Shown in pieces: positions 33,608-48,692 of a DNA stretch of 64,000 nt. The notes below the pieces were generated by a model, which searched no databases, was not told the origin of the DNA, and saw nothing but the letters and a program-made list of their open reading frames with translations. A program made the position numbers and the translations under genes. This stretch comes from Selaginella moellendorffii (lineage: Eukaryota > Streptophyta > Lycopodiopsida > Selaginellales > Selaginellaceae): positions 496,001 through 560,000 of the forward strand of contig NW_003314317.1 in assembly GCF_000143415.4 (NCBI RefSeq). The letters run 5' to 3'. Every line of letters begins with the position of its first letter. Position 1 is the stretch's first letter.

Positions 33608-35657
33608 TCTGTTGTAAAAATAAGCCATCAATTACACATAGAATCAATTCTTTTGCCATCGGAGGAATGCAAAAACTACAACCTTTAGCTTTAGTGATTT
33701 TTCTCTCCGACGACAAACCAAGGATCTGGAAAAGATTATGTTGTAGAGCCAGAACGAAGCAAGACCTGTCAAAGGAGAACAAAACGAATCTCAAAGGTTC
33801 AAATGCTGGGTAACAGTATACCTTCTGGCAGATAGGACGCTGCTTGGTGTTCGTCTTGAAGCTGCCACTACAAATCAATCAAACATAAGAAAATAATTAC
33901 CAATAGTTCCTGTCTCCAGGATCAAGGAAGGGTGCTATTGTGTTACTATTTAAACGAGTTCCAAGGAAGCATAGTCACATGGCCGTTGTTTCATTTCCAA
34001 GACGATCGAAAACGGATCTCTGGACAGATGGAAATATTTAGCAAAAAAAGTTTTAAGCAACATTTCAGCACTGTCGTTTACCGAGGAAGAGATCTTGTTT
34101 GATCAGAGTGAATGAACTCGTGCCGTATTGCGAATCGCACCCAGCATCCAAATCAGAACGCAATGCCTCTAAGGACATATTGGACCTGTGTGCTTCGACA
34201 TCGACAAGTGCCAAAGATATGGATCGTATTATCAAAGTGAGAATTCTTCTCGTCGCTGCCTCTCTCTCGGCTTAGACACTTGGAAGAAAACGCGGACGTC
34301 AGCAAAAAGAGGAAGCATCCAAAGAACTTAACACTCACCTGGCATGAGAGCAGTTTGAGAGCAAAACATAGCGTCATATCGTCGAGCAATCTCAGCGGCA
34401 CTAGATCGGGCCCCCATAAAGATAGCCAACGCTTTCCGCAGCCTACTTGCATTCCTCCCAGTTCTAACTGGCAAAAGCTGTACTAGCCCTTGTCTGTTTC
34501 AGCCTGTCACTTTTACACGGTAAGACGACGGAAACAAGCGTGCATATCATACCGCTAGCTGTTGGAAATGACGTTGAACCGTGTGAAACCACTTCAAAAA
34601 AATTCCGCCCTCCGACTGGCATCTTGCCGAGTGTCTCGTTGTCTCTGAGCCGAAGGATACACAGTTGTACGCTCCTGTTCCTGAGCTCTGACGTAAAACC
34701 AACTTTGAGAGCCCGGATCAGCTGTGGAGGGCCCGATTCCTCCGGCCATATCCAGCTTTGATTCACGCAGACAAAACGAGTAGAAGTCCTTCACCGCGAG
34801 TCTTTGCTATACTTCATGTGAGTAGAATTCCGTGACGAAGTCCCGGGGATTTGAGATGAATTGCCTGAAAATTCAATGTGAGTCCATTGAGTCGAAAGAT
34901 AAAAAAATCTTTCTTTCTTTACCGTTTGATAGAGTCATTCCTCAATTACAATGAGCGCTATAAAGGGAATGCTCTCCATAAGAGCCACCATACCGAAGAT
35001 CTCGTGGACAGAAATCCGCGGAAATGAATAGCAGGCACTAAATCTGCGCATTGATTGACTCTCGGGGAATGCCTACTCGCACAAGCGGCAGGAAATATTT
35101 CCCTGGAAAGACGCACTGGATACCTCGATAATCTCTGCAAGATCGCCAGTGCCGCGAACGATCGTGAATGTAGCTCGCGATCGAAAAAGAACCGATCGAA
35201 GCCGGCAAGAATCCATACCTCGTCCCTCCGCCGCGCTCATTCCCTGTGCGCCAAAACCCCTAAATCCTCCCAAACAAGAAAGAAGCCAACGATGTGACTC
35301 GAGCCGTGGACGTCTCATCCAATGGAACAAAGGAAAAAATAAAACAACTATACAAAAGCAAGAAGAAGAAACGGAGTGTTCTCTTTCTTCCTCTATAGGC
35401 TAACCTTCTTCCTCTTCCTCGTTTTCTCAAGCTTGAAACTCAATGTACTACTACCTCCTCGCCTTGCTTTCCTTCCTCCTCTCCCTCCTCGCAGCCTTGC
35501 TCGTTGTGACTTTCTTAAGTACCACTCGCGCGATCGCCTTCCTCGTAGTCCTTTTTCTCATCGTGTTCTTCACGTCCTGTTCGTTCTCTCCCGGCTGTGT
35601 CCATTGCTGCCGGGTCTTTACCTTCGCCTTCTCTTTGTTCGTCACTCTCTCCTTCCT
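33608..35657. other. intergenic region, parent of the 57-58 kb copy
   Basis: No ORF above 100 codons and no domain. The piece 33690-34830 recurs in inverted orientation at 57240-57990, and 34280-34450 recurs at 55000-55130. A frame on the minus strand (34766-34464) is partly kept in the copy but has no family signature; it may be a dead gene fragment. CT-rich sequence precedes the next gene's stop. Confidence 0.5.
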
Positions 35658-38332
35658 TTAATCCCTGCTGCTGCTCACTTTGCTACTGCTGCCGCCACCG
35701 CCGTGCTTGGAAGATCTCGGCTTCCCTTCAAACGAAGACCTCCGCGACGACGAGGATGACTTGATCGAGACGGTTGTCCGAGGCCCCACAACCGACGACC
35801 CCACGCCAGCCGGCTCGCTCGGAACAAAGCAGCGTGACCGAGAAACTGTCGCCAAGCCACTGCCACTTTCTCTTCTCAGCGATGAAGACGACGTCTTGCC
35901 TGCCGCCGCCGCCGCCGCCGCCGAGCTCGTCAACCCGTTCACTTTGCTCGAGTGCCCGTCCTTTGTCTTGATCGATGGCGGCGCCGCCGCTCGAGCCGTG
36001 GAGCCGTGCCGTCCGGTGCTCTCCCTGTGCTCGTCCAAGTTTTTGTGGTTGCTCGTCCGAGCTGACGCTGATGCCGTTTCCTGCGTCGAGCCACCACCAC
36101 CCGGGGGCCGCTTCGCCGCCGCCGCTGCTGACGAGAGGGAATGGTTCACTTGGCTTAAGCTTCTCTTCTTCTCGCTGCTCACGGGGCTCTTCTTCACTGG
36201 CGGGTGGTGGTGGTGGCTGGCGGTCTCTTTCCGGGAAGTGCCGTGGCCGTCGGGGATCTGCGTGCTCGGCTTCTCGTCTATCCTCGCCAGCTTTGACGTC
36301 CTGTGGTGTGGAGCCTCGCTGCTTTGCTGCCTCTTGCCTTTGACGACGAACTCCTTGTCGTCCGAGTTGGCCATCGTGCAGAGAATAGTTGCAGCTTGAA
36401 CGCCCGGAGAGCATGGCATGGCTGCATGCATTAAACACCAGCAATGCGTTACTCACGACGTCCTAAAGAATAAGAACAAAAAGAGGTACCTGGTAGATTC
36501 GAGAGTGTTCTTCGACTGTGAGGTGCGTCATCGTCGTCACGTTTAAGTTGGAGCGAAGGAAGCTCTGGATGCACAGCCGACTTGCTCTTCTCAAACTCGC
36601 CTCCTCGATCCCTCTGAGGAAGTGAACCTTCTTCGTCTTGTTCTTCCTTGGGCCTGACCGCTGCAGCTCCGCTTCTCAACTCCGGCACCTCGACTTTCAC
36701 CGGCGTCGGCTCCACCTTTGTCTTTGAGCCACTCTCACTTTTCGGCCATGTCCGTTCGCCTGTCCTGCCGTTCCTTGCTGCTCTACTGTAATCCGACACG
36801 CCGCATGGAGAGAACGAGAAGGGAGATGGAGGAATGCCTTCGTATCTAGAGTTTTTCTCTGTACCCGGCCCCGCATGGTCCGTCGGCTTCGAGAACGATA
36901 TCAACGCGTCTAAAGAATCACTAGCCGGCAGCTTGAGTCTGTCCGCAAAATCTTCAACTGAGTGAAGAGGCAAGTCTTCGAGAGTGAAGGTTGGAAAGAG
37001 CTCGAACGATTTCGATTTCGTCTGCATGAAGACATGAATAAAAGATCAGCAAACCAAATGATAGAGAACGTACCTTGTCCAGGGATCCCGGCGTGTGTAG
37101 TCTGTCCTCGGATTGCTGGCTCTCGTCGCCTTGAGATGGCCTCTCGAGATCCAACATCAGCCTTACCTTCACATCTTCATTCAGAGCATTTTCTACAAAA
37201 GGCTTCTGAACAAACGTATGCTTTGGCAAAAGCTGCATGACATTGTTTATTTCCTTTAATACAAGTCCGGATTCGCCATCGCCGCCGTCATCGTCCGCCG
37301 ATGCTGGTTGCGTTTTCTCGCTGTCATCGGACAAAAGAATGTCCAGTGGAGTAATATTTACCATGAAGCGAGAGAGATCAACATGCTTGGACTTGAGCCC
37401 GTACATGTCTGCGAAAAAGGAAGAGGAAAAGAATCGTGTTTCAGATCGACGAAGGAACCAACTTGGACGAATTGTAAAGAAACTCACCAAGAATGCCAGT
37501 GGCACTAGCAGAGTTTGATGAGACTTTAAGCTTTGAAGGGGATAAATCGGCCACGGGAGGTAAGTGACCATTTTTTTTGTCTAGTCTTTTTGAGCTTTGC
37601 CCACGCCGTCTCCGTCTGGTTGACTCGACATTTTCTGAGAAAAGAGAGAGAGAGAGAAAAAAAGAGATGTTTAAATCTACTCAAAACTCCAAGAAAGAAA
37701 GAGAATGAAAAAAGGTAAGAGATGAATGATAAACAAACGCACCAGAGGCACTCGTGGACTGATCAGCAGCTCCATTGTTGGAGCCGTCTTTTTTGTCATC
37801 CTGGTGATTAGAGAGCTCCGCGGCAAGCACCTCCCCTTCTCTAGATCTCTTGCGGCTTCGACCCCCTCGGCCTCCCCCCACACCTTTGGACTCCGACCCA
37901 AGTCGCTCCACAGTTGTGATGCACGACTTGGTCTTTAGAACTCCCGTCCCAGAGCTATTTACAGGGGGGCCAGGCGCGTTCTTCAAAGTGATGACGCTCC
38001 TCCTGGGTTGCGGCTCCGAATTGGAGGACTTGGAGCCTGTGAGTACGCGACACAAAACAAGGAGATTAGAAATAGCAAGAACACGGAGGGAAAGGAAAAG
38101 GAGAAAAAAAAAAAAGAGAAGAACCTTGGAGCCTACCTGACTGCGAAAGAGACGAAATCCCCGAAATTGTCTTCCCGTTGAGATGAGGGGGTAGCATGGG
38201 GCTGCGAAACCCGTTGGAAGTGGAAACTCCCCCGGCTTTGGGATTGAAATGGGAACTTCTTGTCATCTTGGCTAGCGTTTCGTTGGTCATCATCTTCTCC
38301 AGCATCCCTTTGGACGACTCTGCGTATTCCAT
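35658..38332 (-). CDS. Ser/Lys-rich nuclear-type protein of unknown function
   Basis: A multi-exon gene of roughly 700 codons; I do not recognise the family. I start it at the ATG at 38332 (MEYAESSKGMLEK); the longer frame has only a non-ATG upstream. Exons seen in order: MEYAES..ISSLSQS (38332-38141); GSKSSNSEPQPRR..STSASG (to about 37745); DMYGLKSKHVDLSRFMVN..SLDK (37410-37082); TKSKSFELFPTFTLEDLPLHSVEDFADRLKL cut at normal splice sites (37026-36489); and a last exon (36422-35658) made of Ser, Lys, Gly and Ala runs with SHHHHPP. A 68-bp intron (about 36422-36489) keeps the frame. Basic clusters such as GRSRKRSRE suggest nuclear location. The only compact, possibly folded parts are exons 3 and 4. 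Pieces of the last exon are duplicated at 55228 and 58342. Confidence 0.6.
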
Positions 38333-39488
38333 CCACCGCTTTTCCTCACCAATAGGAGCCAAATCTCGCTCGCTCGCCCGGCCTAGAGCCTAAGCCGCGA
38401 GCTCCTGCATGCCGCGAGGCTCTCGATTTACCCCGCCGCGAAGATTGAGAGCACAATCAATCTCCATCTCGAGCATGCATCTCCTCGCGGCGCGCCCCGG
38501 AAAAAGAGCGCCGCTGGCCAAGTCAACACCATCTGCCTAACCACGAAAAAGATGCCTCCCCCTTCCCTCTCCTACACAAGATTGGAAGAGATTGGGGGAA
38601 GATTGGGATTTCCACTGCCGCCCCACCTCACACGCACAGCGCCGTGTTTCTAGAGCCGGACGCGCGAGCGAAGAGAGGGATTCCAGCGAGAACGAGAGCG
38701 AGAGAGCGAGAAAGAGAGAGGATTCAATGCGGAAGAACGCAGGCGCTCAGATCTTTGTCGCCGCCGCGGCCGCGACCTAATGCCTCACACTCGCGGGGCG
38801 AGAGTCGCGCAGCTCACAAACCCTAGAAATCTCGTCGATGCGCAACGGCGAGTGCGCACTCTCCCTTCTTTTTTGTGGCTCATTCATGCAAATGTATATG
38901 TTTGCCTGGTCTGGCTTGGGTTGCCAGGTACCTTCCTGCCGGCCGTGTCCAACCCGGTGCTGCCCGCGCTGCCCGCCCTGCCCCAGTGTCCACGTCACTC
39001 GACCCGGGGCAAAGGGGTAGGTAGGTGAAGCTACTGGGTACCTTGTTGGATCATGCGTCCTGTATGGACCGCCGGCCGGAGAGGGGCGAGTGAAGAGAGT
39101 ACGTGGGTTTTTCTGTTTGAAGATTTTTTGTTTTTCTTTTTTTCCTTTTTTCTCCTTAATCTTCATCCAACCGAACCATCCAAATCATATAGGGGCCAGT
39201 GGTAGCATCGACAGGTAGCTTGCTTGCTCGCTTCATCGCTTTTTGGAATTATTCTCCCTTGCTTTTACCACGGGTGGGGGGGTGAAAGCTTTTTAACTCG
39301 TGGTGGTTTATTTTTACCCGGCGATGGGTGAGGTCACGAGCTCAATCCACTGTCCCGACACATACGAGGCCATTTTATAAACGATGGGAGGAATCTACAC
39401 ATGCACAAGCAAGGGCACCCCCCTAAAGCACGTTGATTCGCTAGAAGATTCCTCCTCCTTGGTCAAACCACTAGAGCGATCTCGAGCT
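38333..39488. other. intergenic, GC-rich promoter region of the unknown gene
   Basis: Contains a GA-rich run (38680-38725) and a CGCCGCGGCCGCGAC block, probably 5' leader or promoter of the minus-strand gene. Several 60-129 codon ORFs overlap on both strands with no motif and are not called. The 39100-39490 part is T-rich and shows nothing. Confidence 0.45.
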
Positions 39489-40058
39489 TCAATCGTCAAA
39501 GAAGCTGCGTCCCAGAGAGGAGACGTCGTCCCCTTTTGACTCCCTGTGAAAAAGGAAGGAGAGAAGTTTAGATCTATAGATCCACATGAGATTTGCCTGT
39601 AGCTTTTACCTCCGCAAGCATTCCCTGAATTGGCGACCTCTTCTAATGTCCACCTCGCCCTCCTCGAGCTAAGCAACAAGAACAGTGAGTCGATTGCGAG
39701 GCAACATTCTCTAAACTCACGGCATCGTTTCCATAGATTAGATCGTAGCAAGTCCACGAAACGCATTGGAGCATGCAATTTTGCTTGGCGATGCTGCTGG
39801 ATTGGCACTTCCAGCCCCAGAGTCCACTGGAGAATAGACCAAATTGTCAAGTGGATGATCGCTAATAGAGGTCTACCTGTTAATGTCTTGGAGACACTCT
39901 TTTTTTTTGGCCAAAATCTCGTCGTCCTAAACATCGATCAATCAATCACAGCTCTAAAAGGAGCTTCCTAAATTTACCGTGATAGCCCGCCGCTTAGAAG
40001 CAAAGCCGCGATCCACGGCCAGCGCCACAAGCAGTAAAATCGTCAACAATCGCGCCAT
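39489..40058 (-). CDS. small secreted protein with six cysteines (conserved plant family, unnamed)
   Basis: Four short exons join into 116 codons. The start MARLLTILLLVALAVDRGFA is a textbook signal peptide. The mature part has cysteines at about 38, 51, 61, 65, 70 and 96, with the motif C-x3-C-VSWTC-YDLIYG then LEEGEVDIRRGRQFREC. From memory, plants have an uncharacterised family of 100-150 residue secreted proteins with CVSPxCYxxVYGxDPLEEGE and a C-terminal xxC, so I place it there. Introns of about 50 bp use GT..AG (GTAAATTTAG..GTTTAG; GTAGACC..CTCCAG; GTGAGTTT..GCTTAG; GTAAAAGC..TTCACAG). The stop is TGA at 39489. It faces the bZIP gene head to head. Confidence 0.68.
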
Positions 40059-40738
40059 AGCCAGGGCTTTTAACTGTTGCCCTAAAACGAAAAAAATCGC
40101 TCCAACATTCTTGTGCTGACTCACGCACGACACGGTCTAGTTGGCACAACCCAAGCGCTCCACGTGGCAGTTGTAAGGCCGCGTCGCCAATTGGCACTAG
40201 CGCACGGGCTCCTGCCACGTCAGCCCCACCCATCCATGGCCGCAGCCTCGGCATTGACCTGCAGCCGTTAGATCACCCCCAACCCGACGGCGGCGATGGC
40301 GTACGCCACCTTCGCGGGCAGCGGGCAGGCCTAAATCCTCTGCGATTTTACGGCGCCGTCACACTTGGCCTCTTTCACAGCGAGCTCGAATTTACCTGTA
40401 GAGGAAAAACGCTGCCCGGGTCGCCTCTAGTATAGTGGCGCAGGCGATGGAGAGGAGCGAGGGCGCATAGGGCTTTTGTCCAGCGCCAGTGAGTGAGAGC
40501 TTCGCGAGTGCGGCTAGGGTTTTTCGGGGCGATCTCTAGAACACCATCGCGGTGGCGGAGCAGCCTAGAGGTAGGCACGGTCAATCTCCAGCTCCATTGC
40601 GCCGCTGCGAGGAATCGCGCACAGGGTTCTGCCGGGATCGATCGATTCCGGGGCTTTTGGGCCATGCTCTAGCAGGTACTCTGGATCTCTCTCATTGCGG
40701 GGCAAAGGATTGGATGTGTGACTGATAGAGCGGAAAGA
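40059..40738. promoter_or_regulatory. shared upstream region between the secreted-protein and bZIP genes
   Basis: 680 bases separate two divergent start codons, so control elements are probably shared. It is moderately GC-rich with no clear TATA box. ATG-TGT-GAC-TGA at 40714-40725 is a three-codon upstream ORF ending 13 bases before the bZIP ATG. Confidence 0.45.
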
Positions 40739-42217
40739 ATGAAGAGCAAAGGGAGAGGGAAGCCGCGGAAGCGGGCAAAGGCCGAGGATGTGGCCGACCT
40801 CGTCAAGACGGAGATAGATGCCGCCGAGGCGCTCGCAGAGTTTAGTAAGCAAGTAGTGGTGGCTCGAGACGACGATTCTGGCATGAAGCTCCAGTGGCAG
40901 AGAAAGCGCAAGAGATCTACAAAGTATGGGATGGAGTCGTCCAGCAGCAGTATGTTGGTGGCCTCCAACAGCGCTGTGGATTTCCCACTCGTCAAGGACG
41001 AGTACCCTTCGGACAGTGATAAGGAACGCGGTGGTGGTAGCCTTCCTTTGGTGACTTACAACAGGTTTGACACTTCCGAGGATTCCCTGGAGCCGGGCTT
41101 TCGGGCTGAGAGCCCGAGCTCACCACTTCCGCCTCTTGGAACCGAGGGATACTCGGCCTACGTCAAGTCGGAGGCGGGGCTGGTCCAGCAATGCGCGTTC
41201 AAGTCATCGCTGGAGTTTGAGGAGAAGCCAAAGGCAATCTCCTGGAGCAAGCTCCGTGGGATGAAGCAGCCAAAGCTGGAGGACGCGAGGTCGAGTTTCC
41301 ATGCAAAGGATAGACGAATGAGTTCTACGCTAGGATGCGGTAAAGGACGGTCTGCCAGAGCCGTGTTAACCGAGGTAAGCCATTTTGAGTTTCATTGCCT
41401 CGTCTAATATGTTTTGCTTTTCTCGAACTTGTCTTCCAGGAGGAGAAAGAGATCCGCAGACTTCGACGAATAGAAGCAAATCGGGAGTCCGCACGTCAAA
41501 CCATACGCCGAAAGCAGGTACTTATCATGGGATTACATGGCGTGGCAGTAAAGCATGGTCTCTTGATTCGCAGAAAATGTGTGAAGAGATGACGTTGAAA
41601 GCGAACGAGCTTTCTTCAGCAAACGATCGATGTAGGAAGGTAAATGCTCCCTCGCTTTGCTCGTGATTGATCGATTAAGCCTGTGTTTCTTTTCCGTGCA
41701 GGAAATCGAAGCGATCCGCGAGGAAAACCGGCGTCTGTATGAAGCAGGCTGTTCTTTACGAAAGCAGGTACATAACAAGTATGATTCATACTCACGTCTT
41801 ACATAAAGCGTTGTCTCGCAGCTTGCCGACAAGTACATAGAGCTCGGCACCTCCTTCCCAGTTCTTCCGACTTTAGAGGACGAATCCAAGTGTGCAAGGA
41901 AGCCGGATGGATTCAAGGAAGCGATCACTGAGACTGTCCAAGTTAACAGGCAGGATGACAACATAGAATTGGTGGAGTCACAAACCTCACACTCCACAGC
42001 AGCAGTGGCTCGCACGAATCAAACAGCGGCGCCGTTGCTTACAGTGGAACGCTATACAACAATGGTTCCTCCAAGATTTTATAGTTTCCCTTATTCATTT
42101 TACACGGGGCGAAAAGATGCGCTAGCAGCAGCTACGGCAGCTCAGGCCCGGCGACGAAGAAAAGAGCTGACGAGAAGCAAAAATCTGCTGGCCAGGCAAG
42201 TTAGCCTTAACTCTTGA
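40739..42217 (+). CDS. plant bZIP transcription factor with isoleucine in the basic-region signature
   Basis: About 385 codons in five exons. The first, 212 codons, is acidic/Ser-rich with a basic start (MKSKGRGKPRKRAKAE). The bZIP domain begins right after the first intron: EEEKEIRRLRRIEANRES continues ARQTIRRKQ, then the zipper CEEMTLKANELSSANDR, KEIEAIREENRRL and SLRKQL, each helix piece in its own small exon. The DNA-contact signature is N-x7-I (about N226, I234) where nearly all bZIPs have N-x7-R/K. I recall a little-studied plant bZIP subgroup with the same NRESARQTIRR block, so the change is probably inherited, not damage. The C-terminus has an aromatic FYSFPYSFYTG patch and RRRRKELTRSK. 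The ATG at 40739 is the first in frame. A short uORF precedes it. Confidence 0.82.
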
Positions 42218-42487
42218 TACTTTGATCATCTTTCCTCTCAATTTTCTTCTTTCATGATTTTTTTCTTATCCTTTTTTTTTCATCAACTCTGAGTTGATAG
42301 ATATGGTTTGAAAAGCAATTATTTTCATGTGACACCCCAAATTGTATTCTTTATACGCTATAATCTTGAAAGCATGGTTGAATTTTTTGTTTTATTTTGC
42401 AAATAGTGGGAGGAAAAAAACCAAGCAGTGGCACAAACTCCCCACTCAATCAATACAAATTAGCAGCAATTATCGGGTTTTCATTGT
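42218..42487. other. convergent intergenic region
   Basis: 270 bases between the bZIP stop and the AHP stop, T-rich, with no gene. Confidence 0.5.
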
Positions 42488-43269
42488 TTACTCAAACTGT
42501 GGGACTATTCCTCCAGCAGCAACAATTTGTTCTTCCAGCTACACAAAATGTTTCATTACAAAATCTTAATGGTAAAGAAAAATCTCGTTTTTGAACCTGA
42601 AGAAGTGTTTCCAACCTTGCTTTCACCAATTGATACTCCCGTTTAACTTGTTGAAGGCAATTCACACACCTGAAACAACAAAAGGATCTCATAGTATTTG
42701 AGAAGTTTTTGAAAGAATCCTGGTTCACCCTTCTTTGTTTGAAGCATCACAACACTGCCGAAAGCTAATGCAAACATTCTTCACGCGTTGCGCTCCAATG
42801 CTGTGAGTTCGATCGATTCGTCTGTGAGAAAGTAAAAGGATGTTTTGCGTAGATACCTGGAGCTACTGCCTTTGAACTGATGAACATGAGCATCAAGAAC
42901 TTTGAAGTCAAGAGGATCAGTCTCACTGCCAACAAAAATGACAAAGAGACACATACGCATCAAATCAAAAGAGAAGTTAAGTTAAAACTCACAGTGTTTC
43001 AGTGATGCTGTCGATTATTTTCTCGGAGTCCTCGAAAAAGAGCGTTACAACTTCCGCCACGAATCCTGGATTGCTTGGGTCCTGTAACTGTTGGAGCTGG
43101 ACAAACTGATCATCGAGAAATCCCTGGATTCCAAAAAAGAAAAAACCAAAAAAAAAAAAGAAAACGAGGAAGAATGAGAGGTTCGAGCCTTGATAACCAA
43201 AATCCAAACCTCCTTGAACATGTCCTCTGTCAGCTCCACGTATTTTTGCTCCAGCGGGGCTGCAGCCAT
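42488..43269 (-). CDS. AHP: histidine-containing phosphotransfer protein (AHP), cytokinin phosphorelay
   Basis: Six exons join into 151 codons, the usual AHP length. The start [18 protein letters not shown] leads across the first intron to [15 protein letters not shown], then [14 protein letters not shown]. The phosphorylated histidine sits in [21 protein letters not shown] (written across an intron), at about residue 79. The C-terminus [20 protein letters not shown] joins over a 70-bp intron to [11 protein letters not shown] and a TAA stop. AHP proteins pass phosphate from sensor histidine kinases to response regulators between cytosol and nucleus. All catalytic-site residues seen in active AHPs (H, K, G and the serines after H) are present, so I expect a working protein, not a pseudo-HPt. 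It is divergent from the ISWI gene. Confidence 0.93.
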
Positions 43270-43916
43270 CCCTAATTCGATCGATCCAATCCTCCCCAGC
43301 GGCACAAAGATCCGATGGCCTCCTCACGGACGAATGCTCATGATCCGCTGCAAGGAATTCTTAGCAAATCGCCAGAAAAGCTATCGATCGGAGCTCACCC
43401 TCGTTCGCCTCCCAGCCCTAGCGATCATCCAAATTACCCTCCCCTGGCCAAAGAGGACAGAGAAAAAAAAAACCCAAAAAAAACCATGAGAGGAGAAAAG
43501 CTGTAGTATATTCCAGCTCGAGCCAATGCCATCCAACCACATAGAGAATAGCAGCAAGAACAATTGCAACACAGCCTGGAAGGAAAGACGGACAAAACCG
43601 AGCAAGGGGAGGGAAAACCTAAAATAGTGGCGATCGAATTTCCTCCAAATCTTCTCGCGCGCCACGCGACATAGCCCCAAAGCGTGGCAAATCTTCGCGA
43701 AGAAAATCTCGCTCGCTCGCCATTGCCACTCCGTCGGCCCTAAAGCTTTGTGGCGGGAAATTTTTTGACCGAAATATTGGGGCGATCGTGGCCGTCCGTT
43801 GCCGCAGCAACGGCTCGGATGCGCATGAGGCCGCCCTTGATGCCTATGCTCCCCTGGAAGCTGCGCCTAAAGGAACGAAGAGTGTGAGTTAGGTTTTCTT
43901 AGAGCTGCTAGGGTTG
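43270..43916. promoter_or_regulatory. shared upstream region between AHP and ISWI genes
   Basis: 647 bases between divergent start codons. GC-rich near the ISWI side, A-rich at 43465-43490. No clear TATA box on either strand. Confidence 0.45.
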
Positions 43917-48323
<4,407 letters not shown>

Positions 48324-48692
48324 CCTGTAGAGCATCCAAGTGACGATCGGTGTAAGTCCTTCCTGCCTCGTACTTGGTTTTGATAGCTCAGGATCGTCAG
48401 TCACAAAGATGCTCAAGTGATTTTTTTTGTTTCAGGCCAAGAGGAGGAGGTGATCCGGGGCTATTCTTTTTAGTTGTACAGTTTTGATTGTTAATGGTCA
48501 TCAGTGACTTTATGCCACTTTAACCCTTGACTATAATTTGTCAGCCCTAATCGGACGAATAAACTTTTAGGGCAAGCAGCATTAAGGTCTAGAAGCCACT
48601 GGCTAAAGCCTAACCCTAATTTGACTTCCTTCTTTAATCCTCTTATATACAAACCCATATAAATGGGAGGAACAGGAAACATTGGAATGTAC
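48324..48692. other. convergent intergenic region
   Basis: 369 bases between the ISWI stop and the lipase stop; presumably both 3' UTRs. No gene seen. Confidence 0.5.

Noticed and set aside
34153-34766. Minus-strand ORFs (99 and 100 codons) partly conserved in the 57-kb copy
   Set aside because: Conservation is explained by DNA duplication. Both copies carry frame differences and I see no splice structure or domain, so I do not call a gene.
35680-36399. 239-codon plus-strand ORF opposite the Ser/Lys-rich gene
   Set aside because: It is the complement of low-complexity Ala/Ser/Gly codons. The minus-strand frame is supported by splice joins to other exons.
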